From Myxococcales bacterium (lineage in GTDB: Bacteria > Myxococcota_A > Bradymonadia > Bradymonadales > GCA-2716585), in the NCBI GenBank assembly GCA_002716585.1, contig PBBL01000038.1:1-40893 (forward strand): a DNA stretch of 40,893 bases, read 5' to 3'. Below are positions 26,841 through 34,430 of this stretch, one piece after another; positions within the stretch are counted from its first letter, which is position 1, and every line of letters starts with the position of its first letter. Position numbers and translations under genes: made by a program. Under the pieces are notes generated by a model. That model made no database searches, had not been told where the DNA came from, and saw only the letters and a program-made list of their open reading frames with translations.

Positions 26841-28598
26841 ATGGACAGGGCGTGGTGGTTGAGGGCCGTGCTCATTCTGGCGCTGGTCGTAATGGCGCTG
26901 GGGTCGCTCGTGCCGACGGTGGCGATGCCTGAGAAGGGTGAGCCGGTGCCGTCGTGGCTGACCTCGTACATGAAGGTGTGGAACAACCGGCTGAACCTGG
27001 GGTTGGATCTCCAGGGCGGCCTGCTGCTCCAGTACCGTGTCGAGGTGGAGAAGGCGGTCATCGACAAGGCCGACCGGCTCGAAGAGGACATGGTCAAGCG
27101 CCTCAAGGACAAGGACGCGGAGCTGCAGGTCACCAGCGCCCGAGAGGGGATGTCGGAGATCAAGCTCACGTTCGCGGATCCGGCGAAGACCTCCCTGGTG
27201 GACGAAGACTTCCTGTCGTTCTTCCCCAACATGGTCATGACCGAGGACGGCGGGACGCTCTCCTTCAAGATGTCGACCGAGTACATCGAGACCATCCAGG
27301 AGAACGCCATCGAGCAGGCGATCGGCACCATCCGCGAGCGCGTGGACGCGCTCGGCGTGGCGGAGCCGGACATCAAGAAGGCGGGGCTGGCGGACATCGT
27401 CATCCAGCTGCCGGGCCTGAACGAGGAGGACTTCGAGCGGGCCAAGAACCTGATCGGCACCACGGCGCAGCTTGAGTTCAAGATGGTCGCCGAGTCGGAC
27501 ATGCAGGGCTTCTTCTCCAAGCACCAGAGTGGCCTGCCCGCCGGGCTGGAGTACAAGGTCGAGAACGGCCAGCCCACGGTCACCGCGCGCGACAAGGACG
27601 CCCTGAAGGCGTACTTCAAGGGCAAGGTGGACGACAAGCACCAGGTCGTGTTCGAGGAGATCGTCTTCTACACGGACAAGACCAAGACGGTCAAAGACGA
27701 GAACCGCTCCTACTGGCGCACCCACCTCGTGTTCGACGAGGCGGAGCTGACCGGTGAGTACATCACCGACGCCCGGGTCTCCAACGACAACCGCACCAAC
27801 AAGCCCTACGTCTCGCTGACGTTCGACTCGACCGGCGCCGAGCTGTTCGGCCGCACCACGACCGAGAACGTCGGCAAGCGCTTCGGGATCATCCTCGACG
27901 ACACGCTCAAGTCGGACCCGGTCATCAACGAGCCGATCCCCGGCGGGCGCGCCCAGATCACCATGGGCGGCTACAAGAGCCTGAGCGAGACCTACCAGGA
28001 GTCGCGCGACCTCGTCCTCGTCCTCCAGCACGGCGCCCTGCCCGCCCCGATCCACAAGCAGTTCGAGACGAGCGTCGGCCCCAGCCTCGGCGCCGACTCC
28101 GTCCGCAAGGGCCGCATGGCGCTGCTGATCGCCTCCGCGCTCGTCGTCGTCTTCATGCTGATCTACTACAAGGGCGGCGGCATCATCGCCAACATCGCCC
28201 TGATCCTGAACATGATCTTCATCATGGCCGGGCTCACCGCGCTCAACGCCACCCTCACCCTGCCGGGCATCGCCGGGATCATCCTGACGATCGGTATGGC
28301 GGTGGACGCCAACGTGATCATCTTCGAGCGCGTCAAGGAGGAGCTGTACATCGGCAAGAGCCCCAAGGCGGCCATCAACGCCGGCTACGGCAAGGCGCTC
28401 TCGGCGGTGCTCGACGCCAACATCACGACCGCCATCGCGGCGGCCGTGCTCATGCAGTACGGCACCGGCCCCATCCGGGGCTTCGCCGTCACGCTCCTGC
28501 TCGGCATCGTCTCGTCGGTGTTCACGGCGGTCATCGTGACTCGCCTCTTCTACGACTTCATCATCCAGCGGATGCGCCCCGAGCGGCTCAGCATCTGA
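26841..28598 (+). CDS. secD: Protein translocase subunit SecD
   Basis: The protein has 585 residues. SecD with SecF uses the proton gradient to pull exported proteins across the inner membrane. One N-terminal membrane segment (VLILALVVMALGSLVPTV) is followed by the NLGLDLQGG motif, a large periplasmic domain to about residue 425, and five C-terminal membrane segments. The RND-type motif GIAGIILTIGMAVDANVIIF is intact, followed by ERVKEEL. AGGTGA lies upstream of the ATG. It is flanked by yajC and secF as in most bacteria. Confidence 0.97.
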   Translation: MDRAWWLRAVLILALVVMALGSLVPTVAMPEKGEPVPSWLTSYMKVWNNRLNLGLDLQGGLLLQYRVEVEKAVIDKADRLEEDMVKRLKDKDAELQVTSAREGMSEIKLTFADPAKTSLVDEDFLSFFPNMVMTEDGGTLSFKMSTEYIETIQENAIEQAIGTIRERVDALGVAEPDIKKAGLADIVIQLPGLNEEDFERAKNLIGTTAQLEFKMVAESDMQGFFSKHQSGLPAGLEYKVENGQPTVTARDKDALKAYFKGKVDDKHQVVFEEIVFYTDKTKTVKDENRSYWRTHLVFDEAELTGEYITDARVSNDNRTNKPYVSLTFDSTGAELFGRTTTENVGKRFGIILDDTLKSDPVINEPIPGGRAQITMGGYKSLSETYQESRDLVLVLQHGALPAPIHKQFETSVGPSLGADSVRKGRMALLIASALVVVFMLIYYKGGGIIANIALILNMIFIMAGLTALNATLTLPGIAGIILTIGMAVDANVIIFERVKEELYIGKSPKAAINAGYGKALSAVLDANITTAIAAAVLMQYGTGPIRGFAVTLLLGIVSSVFTAVIVTRLFYDFIIQRMRPERLSI

Positions 28599-28605
28599 TT
28601 GGACC

Positions 28606-28625
28606 GCGCCCCCGACCCGGGGCGC
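28606..28625. other. GC-rich hairpin between secD and secF
   Basis: GCGCCCC/GGGGCGC (28606-28612, 28619-28625) with a 6-nt loop begins 7 nt after the secD stop. A second GGGGC/GCCCC stem lies at about 28668-28680. Neither has a T-run. They may slow decay of the secD message or reduce read-through into secF. The 140-bp spacer has no gene. Confidence 0.4.
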
Positions 28626-28738
28626 CTCGCTGAGAACTGTTGTTGTTGCCCTCATGACGCGCCCCGGGGCCTGGCCCCGAACACCTCTCCGACGCCCCCC
28701 GGTGGGCCGCTGAGGTGACACGATTCGGTGATACGAGA

Positions 28739-29944
28739 ATGGACATCATCAAGCCTGGCTCCCGCTTTGACTTCGTTGGCAAGCAAAAGCCCTTCCTCAT
28801 CGGATCGGTCATCGCTGTGCTGCTGAGCATCGGACTGCTCGTCGGCGTCGGCCTCAACTTCGGCGTCGACTTCAAGGGCGGCTCCGAGATCATCCTCGCC
28901 TTCAAGTCCGACGTCGGCAGCGACCAGGTCCGCGACGCGGCGGAGAACCTCGGGTTCGCCAAGCCCGACGTGCAGGCCTTCGGCGACGCCGAGGAGCACC
29001 GCTTCCTCATCCGCATCCCCAGCATCTCGTTCCTCAACGCCGAGTCGGCCGCGAAGCTCAAGACGGACATCGAGGCCCAGCTCGCCCCGATCCGCCGCTT
29101 CAACTGGAGCGAGGAGGGCGGCGACACCATCTACATCCGCTTCCAGGATGAGGCCAAGGTCGACATCGACAAGCTCAGCGAGCTCGTCAACAAGGCCGAA
29201 CTCGGCAACTTCAAGGTCGAACTCCAGGGCACCGACGAGCGCCCCGAGTACAAGCTCCAGCTCCAGGAGCTGCAGGGCCGCGTCGCCGAGCACATGGCCA
29301 AGTCCTTCGGCGCCGAGGTCTTCGACCCCACCAAGGGCGTCGAGCGCGTCGAGACGGTCGGCCCCCGCGTCGGTGAGCAGCTGCGCAACAGCGGCCTGCT
29401 CTCCATCCTCCTGGCGATGCTCTTCATCCTCATCTACATCGCCTTCCGCTTCGACGTCCGCTACGCGCCTGGCGCCGTGCTCGCCCTCTTCCACGACATC
29501 CTGATCACCCTCGGCTTCTACGCCGCCCTCCAGATCGAGGTCAGCCTCCCGATCATCGCCGCCCTGCTGACGATCGTCGGCTACTCGCTCAACGACACGA
29601 TCGTCATCTTCGACCGGATCCGCGAGAACTTCACCCTCCTCGGCGACAAGAGCATCGAGGAGACGGTCAACATCTCCATCAACGACTCGCTCAGCCGAAC
29701 CCTCCTGACGTCGGTCACCACGCTCATCGCCGTCCTCGCGCTCTACGCCTTCGCCGGGGACCTCGTCAGGCAGTTCGCCTTCGCGCTCATCGTCGGTGTC
29801 ATCGTCGGAACGTACTCTTCTACGTTTGTCGCTTCACCTGTCCTCATTTTCATGCATAATTGGATGGAGGAGCGGCGGCAGTTCAAGCTGGAGCAAGAAC
29901 AGCGCGCCGCAGAGCAGGCCGAACAGGTAGAACAAACACCCTAG
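28739..29944 (+). CDS. secF: Protein translocase subunit SecF (long form)
   Basis: The protein has 401 residues, about 80 more than E. coli SecF (323). An N-terminal membrane segment (LIGSVIAVLLSIGLLVGV) and NFGVDFKGG are followed by an unusually long periplasmic domain (to about residue 215), then five membrane segments with GYSLNDTIVIFDRIREN, the SecF counterpart of the SecD motif. The C-terminal tail is Glu/Gln-rich. ATG at 28739 has GGTGA 8 nt upstream; a GTG at 28715 would add eight residues and is less likely. Partner of SecD. Confidence 0.96.
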   Translation: MDIIKPGSRFDFVGKQKPFLIGSVIAVLLSIGLLVGVGLNFGVDFKGGSEIILAFKSDVGSDQVRDAAENLGFAKPDVQAFGDAEEHRFLIRIPSISFLNAESAAKLKTDIEAQLAPIRRFNWSEEGGDTIYIRFQDEAKVDIDKLSELVNKAELGNFKVELQGTDERPEYKLQLQELQGRVAEHMAKSFGAEVFDPTKGVERVETVGPRVGEQLRNSGLLSILLAMLFILIYIAFRFDVRYAPGAVLALFHDILITLGFYAALQIEVSLPIIAALLTIVGYSLNDTIVIFDRIRENFTLLGDKSIEETVNISINDSLSRTLLTSVTTLIAVLALYAFAGDLVRQFAFALIVGVIVGTYSSTFVASPVLIFMHNWMEERRQFKLEQEQRAAEQAEQVEQTP

Positions 29945-30024
29945 GATCCCCATGGTGGGCTCGCCCCACACACCCGGGTCAAACCTCCGCACCCAACCCC
30001 GCGACGGAGCGTCGACACCCCTGC

Positions 30025-30055
30025 GAGGCGAGCCTCACCACAACAGCTTCGCCTC
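30025..30055 (+). promoter_or_regulatory. Hairpin abutting the recJ start codon
   Basis: GAGGCGA (30025-30031) and TCGCCTC (30049-30055) are perfect inverted 7-bp arms with a 17-nt loop, ending on the base before the recJ ATG. No normal ribosome site is visible. In mRNA the stem would crowd the initiation region. Confidence 0.4.
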
Positions 30056-31816
30056 ATGACCCCAAACCCGACCCCGAGAACCTGGCGCTTCGCACCTCGG
30101 AACTTCTCTGAGAGCAGGCACCTGCGTCGACACCTCGGGCTCGATCGGCTCGTCTCCCGTATCCTCGCCAACCGCGGATACACCGACCTCGACGAGGCGT
30201 ACGCGTTCCTCAACCCCACCTTCTCCCAGCTCGGCGACACCGACACCATGATCGACATGGACCGGGCCGTCCGCCGCACCCTCGAGGCGTTCCGCGACGG
30301 CGACCGGATCCGCGTCTGCGGCGACGACGACGTCGATGGGGTCACCTCCACCAGCTGCGTCTACCTCTTCTTCAAGCAGCTCGGCATCCCCGCCGACTTC
30401 TGCATCCCGCTGCGCACCGAGGGCGGCTCCGGCATCAACATGAACGTGATCCGCCGCGCCGCCCGCGACGGCGTCCAGCTCCTGATCACGACCGACTGCG
30501 GCGTCACCAACGTCGAGGAGATCGCCCTCGCCCGTCAGCTGGGGATGGACGTCATCGTCCTCGACCACCACACCATGCCCGAGGAGCTGCCTGACGCGGT
30601 CGCCATCCTCAACCCGATGCGCCCCGACAACCGCTACCCCTTCAAGCGCCTCGCCGCCGTCGGGGTCGCCTTCAACTTCGTCCGCGGCCTCTGGAAGGCG
30701 CTGTGCGACTACGGTCTCCTCAGCCCGAGCCGCATCGACCTGCGGGAGTACCTCGACATCGTCGCCCTCGGCACCGTCGCCGACGTCGTCCCCCTCGTCT
30801 CCGAGAACCGCGTCTTCGTCCGCCTCGGCCTGGAGATCCTGCGCCGACGCCGCAGGCCCGGGATCTCGGCGCTGCTCGACCGCGCCCACGTGGACGATCA
30901 GCCGATCACCGCCCGCACCATCGGCTACCGGATCGCCCCCCTGATCAACGCCGCCGGGCGCATGGGGGACGCCAGCCGCTGCGTCGAGCTGCTCACGACC
31001 AACTCCTACAAGCGCGCCGACGCCCTCTCGCGCGAGCTGGAGCGCGACAACTGGGAGCGGCAGCGCACCGAGCGCGAGATCCTGGAGGAGGCGATCGGGC
31101 TCGCCGCCGCCGAGTTCGACGCCGGGCGCAACCTCCTGATGCTCAGCAGCCACTCCTGGCACCAGGGCGTGCTCGGGATCGTCGCCAGCCGCGTCAAGGA
31201 GCGCTTCCACCGCCCCGCCGCCATGGTCGCCGCCAACCCCGAGACCGGCATGGCCCGGGTCTCCATGCGCTCCATCCGCGGCATCGACCTCATCGCCGCG
31301 CTCCGCACCATCGAGCCGCTCCTGGAGAGCTACGGCGGCCACATCGCCGCCGCTGGCATGACCCTCCCCATCGACAACCTCGAGCAGGCCCGCTCTCGCC
31401 TGGAGGCCGCCATCAGCGCCCAGGCCGACCCGATGCCCTCGCCGATCCTCCAGATCGACGCCGAGAGCCGCCTCGCCGACCTCAACGCCTCCTTCATCAA
31501 CGATCTGGAGCACCTCGCCCCGTTCGGAGCCGGCAACCCGGAGCCGATCCTGCTCGTGCGCAACGTCCGCGCCCGCGGCAAGATCATCAACGAGCGCCAC
31601 CTGCGGCTCCGCCTGCGGGAGGGCGAGGTGGCGATGAACGCGATTGGCTTCACGCTGGCCAGCCGCGCCGAGATCCTCGATCGCCCCCTGGACGTCGCCC
31701 TGACGCCGCGCCTGACCCACCCGTGGCAGCAGCAGCGGCTTGAGCTGACCGTCCACGACATCCGCCCGTATGGGGCCAACCGCGACCGCGCGCGGACTTC
31801 TGGACTCGCGGAGTGA
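30056..31816 (+). CDS. recJ: Single-stranded-DNA-specific exonuclease RecJ
   Basis: The protein has 586 residues (E. coli 577). RecJ degrades single-stranded DNA 5' to 3' in recombination and mismatch/base-excision repair. The DHH phosphoesterase motifs are present: GDDDVDGVTS with Asp90, Asp92 and Asp94 (the family usually has an aromatic at the position of Asp91), LITTDCGVTN, DHH at 170-172 and the DHHA1-type motif SSHSWHQGVLGIVASRV plus GGHIAAAGM. The C-terminal OB-like domain has PFGAGNPEP. It follows secF by 111 bp, an order I believe is common in deltaproteobacteria-like genomes. Confidence 0.95.
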   Translation: MTPNPTPRTWRFAPRNFSESRHLRRHLGLDRLVSRILANRGYTDLDEAYAFLNPTFSQLGDTDTMIDMDRAVRRTLEAFRDGDRIRVCGDDDVDGVTSTSCVYLFFKQLGIPADFCIPLRTEGGSGINMNVIRRAARDGVQLLITTDCGVTNVEEIALARQLGMDVIVLDHHTMPEELPDAVAILNPMRPDNRYPFKRLAAVGVAFNFVRGLWKALCDYGLLSPSRIDLREYLDIVALGTVADVVPLVSENRVFVRLGLEILRRRRRPGISALLDRAHVDDQPITARTIGYRIAPLINAAGRMGDASRCVELLTTNSYKRADALSRELERDNWERQRTEREILEEAIGLAAAEFDAGRNLLMLSSHSWHQGVLGIVASRVKERFHRPAAMVAANPETGMARVSMRSIRGIDLIAALRTIEPLLESYGGHIAAAGMTLPIDNLEQARSRLEAAISAQADPMPSPILQIDAESRLADLNASFINDLEHLAPFGAGNPEPILLVRNVRARGKIINERHLRLRLREGEVAMNAIGFTLASRAEILDRPLDVALTPRLTHPWQQQRLELTVHDIRPYGANRDRARTSGLAE

Positions 31817-31974
31817 AGGTGTGGTGCAATGTGTTATGAGAGGGCTCCCGTCAGGGGCCGCGGCGCCGTCGTCCACCCAGCGGACCACGCCTCGGCACAC
31901 GGAGCGCCTCGGCTCCCGGCCCATCGGGGTTTGTCATAGACCCCGGCGGCCATCACCCCGGTAGACCTGAAGTC

Positions 31975-32223
31975 ATGCGCGATCGACGCACACACCGCTA
32001 CCGAACACGAACCTCGCGGCAGCAGACGGCGCAGGTGGCGACCATCATCCTCATGGCCGGCGTGCTGATGTTCGTGTTGACGTTCAAGGACGCGCTCGCC
32101 CGGAGCATGTCGGCCCTGGTCGGCGCGTTCAACGGGGCCCCCAGCTCGGACATCGAGCGCCCCGGCGCGGCGACGCCGAGCCCCCCCCAACAACCCGGAA
32201 CACCGACCAGGAGCGCGCCATGA
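31975..32223 (+). CDS. Small single-pass membrane protein
   Basis: The protein has 82 residues: a very basic N-terminus (MRDRRTHRYRTRTSR), one hydrophobic segment at about residues 22-38 (ATIILMAGVLMFVLTF), a short amphipathic stretch and a Pro-rich end. The positive end should stay in the cytoplasm. Its stop overlaps the next ATG by four bases (ATGA), so the two proteins are probably made together. I do not recognise a family. It lies 158 bp after recJ; the gap shows no clear promoter or terminator. Confidence 0.65.
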   Translation: MRDRRTHRYRTRTSRQQTAQVATIILMAGVLMFVLTFKDALARSMSALVGAFNGAPSSDIERPGAATPSPPQQPGTPTRSAP

Positions 32224-32627
32224 GCGATCAGGACGAGCCCACCCACGACGACCCCCAGCACGACGAGGGGCGCCACGATGAAGGCCGCCGCGGCCTCACC
32301 AAGCTCGTCGGGAGCCTCCAGGACGAGGCCTCCAAGGTCGCGCGCTCCGTGCTGGAGCGCAAGCCCCCCGGCCAGGAGTCCATCGAGCGCATCCTCGACG
32401 TCTTCCTCAAGGTGCTCAACCGGCGCGAGGTGCTGGAGCGCATCCTGCGCAGCGACTTCATGAAGAACGTCCGCGACATGCAGTCCGAGATCACCGAGGC
32501 GATCGGGATCGCCAGCCAGGCCGACGCCCAGGAGCTGCGCCAGCAGCTCGCCGAGGTCAACGAGCGCCTGGAGAAGCTCCAGAAGACCCTCGACGAGATC
32601 GTGGTCGAGGTCGAAGACGTCAAGTGA
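32220..32627 (+). CDS. Small coiled-coil protein
   Basis: The protein has 135 residues. The first ~25 are rich in Asp, His, Glu and Gln and likely disordered. The remainder is almost all helix, ending in a heptad-type coiled coil (ELRQQLAEVNERLEKLQKTL). The plan resembles polyhydroxyalkanoate-granule helper proteins (phasin/PhaE-like ends), but this is only a resemblance and no PHA gene is near. It is translationally coupled to the upstream small membrane protein, which may anchor it. Confidence 0.65.
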   Translation: MSDQDEPTHDDPQHDEGRHDEGRRGLTKLVGSLQDEASKVARSVLERKPPGQESIERILDVFLKVLNRREVLERILRSDFMKNVRDMQSEITEAIGIASQADAQELRQQLAEVNERLEKLQKTLDEIVVEVEDVK

Positions 32628-32633
32628 TCACGC

Positions 32634-32662
32634 TTGCAATACGCGTCGCTGGGGCCTAGGAT
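32634..32662 (+). promoter_or_regulatory. Sigma-70-like promoter for the MBL gene at 32713
   Basis: TTGCAA (32634-32639), exactly 17 nt, then TAGGAT (32657-32662), 50 nt before the ATG. It begins 7 nt after the previous stop codon. It is among the most convincing promoters in the window. Confidence 0.6.
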
Positions 32663-32712
32663 GGCCCAGCGACCCCAAGGCCCGGTCATCAAGAGGCTTC
32701 AGAGGCGACTCC

Positions 32713-33669
32713 ATGGCGGATCGGTTCGAGTTGACATTCTACGGTACGCGAGGCACGCGTACCGTCCACGGTGAACAGTACCGCGCCCATGGAGGGCACA
32801 CGACCTGCCTGGGGTTCCGAGCCGGAGATCGGCAGATCATCCTCGACTCCGGCAGCGGCATCGTCAACCTCGGCAACCGCCTGGTGCAGGAGCACTTCGC
32901 GTCCAACGCCACCGAGCCGCTGACCACCTACATCTTCCACACCCACACCCACTACGACCACATCTGCGGCCTCCCCTACTACGTCCCGTTCTTCCTGGCC
33001 AACGCCACGACCTACGTCTACGGCCCCCGCAGCGCGCAAGGGACGTTCGAGGAGGCGATCAAGCGCTTCATCCACCCCCCCTTCCACCCCGTGGCGCTCC
33101 ACGAGATGGCGGGCGAGAAGCTCTGGTTCGAGGTCGGTGAGCCCGACGTGGTCTACTTCCTCAAGGGCCAGGAGCAGCCGATCATCCTGCGCACCCAGCA
33201 CGCGCGCCAGAAGGCGCTGACCCCCCCTGAGGACCAGGTCGAGGTCGTGATCCGCTGCCTGCGCGGCTACAACCACCCCAAGAACGGGGTGACCGTCTAC
33301 CGGATCGAGTGCGCCGGGCGCACCGTGGTCCTCGCCACCGACGTCGAAGGCTACGTGCACGGCGACCAGCGGCTGATCCAGTTCGCCCAGGGCGCCGAGG
33401 TGCTCATCCACGACGCCATGTACACCCAGGACCGCTACGCCACCGGGCCCGTGCCCACCCAGGGCTGGGGTCACTCCACCATCCAGATCGCCACCGACGT
33501 CGCCGAGCAGGCCAACGTCAAGCGCCTCTACCTCTTTCACCACGACCCGAGCCACGACGACGACAAGCTCGCGGACATGGAGCGGCTCGCCCAGAGCCGC
33601 TTCCCGGCGAGCCTCATGGCCCGCGACAACGCCACGATCGACCTCATCGCCGAGTTCCCCTCCTCCTGA
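32713..33669 (+). CDS. MBL-fold metal-dependent hydrolase
   Basis: The protein has 318 residues and no signal peptide. The zinc motif HxHxDH is at residues 78-83 (FHTHTHYDHICGLPYY), preceded by LDSGSG. The third-site Asp is in ATDVEGY, and a final LFHHDPSHDD supplies the last His. The N-terminal pattern FYGTRGTRTVHG and this arrangement resemble the RNase Z/cyclic-nucleotide-phosphodiesterase branch of the superfamily, so a phosphodiester is the most likely substrate. It has its own promoter. The trmB start follows after 11 nt, so the two are co-transcribed. Confidence 0.88.
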   Translation: MADRFELTFYGTRGTRTVHGEQYRAHGGHTTCLGFRAGDRQIILDSGSGIVNLGNRLVQEHFASNATEPLTTYIFHTHTHYDHICGLPYYVPFFLANATTYVYGPRSAQGTFEEAIKRFIHPPFHPVALHEMAGEKLWFEVGEPDVVYFLKGQEQPIILRTQHARQKALTPPEDQVEVVIRCLRGYNHPKNGVTVYRIECAGRTVVLATDVEGYVHGDQRLIQFAQGAEVLIHDAMYTQDRYATGPVPTQGWGHSTIQIATDVAEQANVKRLYLFHHDPSHDDDKLADMERLAQSRFPASLMARDNATIDLIAEFPSS

Positions 33670-33680
33670 CGCGCCGCCCT

Positions 33681-34400
33681 ATGGATCTGCAAGAAGTCTC
33701 CTTCCCCGAAGCGATCGCCCGCTACCGCAACAACGAGCTGGACGAGATCCGCGCCTGGGCCTCGACCGCGGCCCCGTTCACGCCACCGATCCAGGTTGAG
33801 ATCGGCTCCAACCGGGGCCGCTTCATCCAGGGGCTCGCCCAACTCTACCCCGAGCGCTCGCTCCTCGGCGTCGAGTGGCAGCGCAAGTGGGCGCGGCTGA
33901 GCGAGCAGGACCTGCGCGACGCCGGGCTGGACAACGCCCGCGTGCTCCACGCCGACGTCAACCTCGCGCTCCCGATGCTGTTCCCCGACGGCGCGCTGGA
34001 GCGGGTCTACGTCCTCTTCCCCGACCCCTGGTGGAAGCGCCGCCACGCCAAGCGCCGCCTCTTCACCCCCGAGTTCCTCCAGCTGCTCGCCGCCAAGATC
34101 GCCCCCGGCGGCCACCTCGTCATCAAGACCGACGTCGAGCCCTACGCCGAGCACATCGAGCAGCTCACCTCCACCCTCGCCCAGTTCCAGGCCACCTCCC
34201 CCGGTGACCCCGGCGCCCCGGACGACGTCGAGGCGTGGCCCAGGACCACCCGCGAGCGCAAGATCATCCGCAAGGGGCTGCCCGTCTGGCGCTTCTTCCT
34301 CCGACGCACCGAGGCGCCGCCGACCGACAACCCCGGCGACGCCCCCCTGCCGGAGGTGTTCGACAAGCCCGACGTCACGATCGACAACCCCCGCCAGTGA
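33681..34400 (+). CDS. trmB: tRNA (guanine-N7-)-methyltransferase
   Basis: The protein has 239 residues. It methylates G46 in the tRNA variable loop using SAM. Seen: the SAM-binding motif VEIGSNRGRFIQGLA, LGVEWQRK, the catalytic/hallmark YVLFPDPWWKRRHAKRR, and IKTDVEPYAEHI. The C-terminal ~25 residues beyond the usual RFFLRR end are Pro/Asp-rich and extra. No ribosome site is seen before the ATG, which fits coupling to the MBL gene 11 nt upstream. It is convergent with the sulfatase gene. Confidence 0.95.
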   Translation: MDLQEVSFPEAIARYRNNELDEIRAWASTAAPFTPPIQVEIGSNRGRFIQGLAQLYPERSLLGVEWQRKWARLSEQDLRDAGLDNARVLHADVNLALPMLFPDGALERVYVLFPDPWWKRRHAKRRLFTPEFLQLLAAKIAPGGHLVIKTDVEPYAEHIEQLTSTLAQFQATSPGDPGAPDDVEAWPRTTRERKIIRKGLPVWRFFLRRTEAPPTDNPGDAPLPEVFDKPDVTIDNPRQ

Positions 34401-34402
34401 GC

Positions 34403-34430
34403 GGCTACTCGATGTAGGCTACTCGATGTA
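34403..34430. repeat. 14-bp tandem duplication at the trmB/sulfatase junction
   Basis: GGCTACTCGATGTA occurs twice head to tail (34403-34416 and 34417-34430). The second copy carries the last codons and stop of the sulfatase gene; the first lies in the 18-bp gap to trmB. A recent slip or repair event is likely. Confidence 0.95.

Noticed and set aside
26193..28721. 842-codon minus-strand frame opposite yajC and secD
   Set aside because: It is low-complexity and antisense to secD, which has intact motifs.
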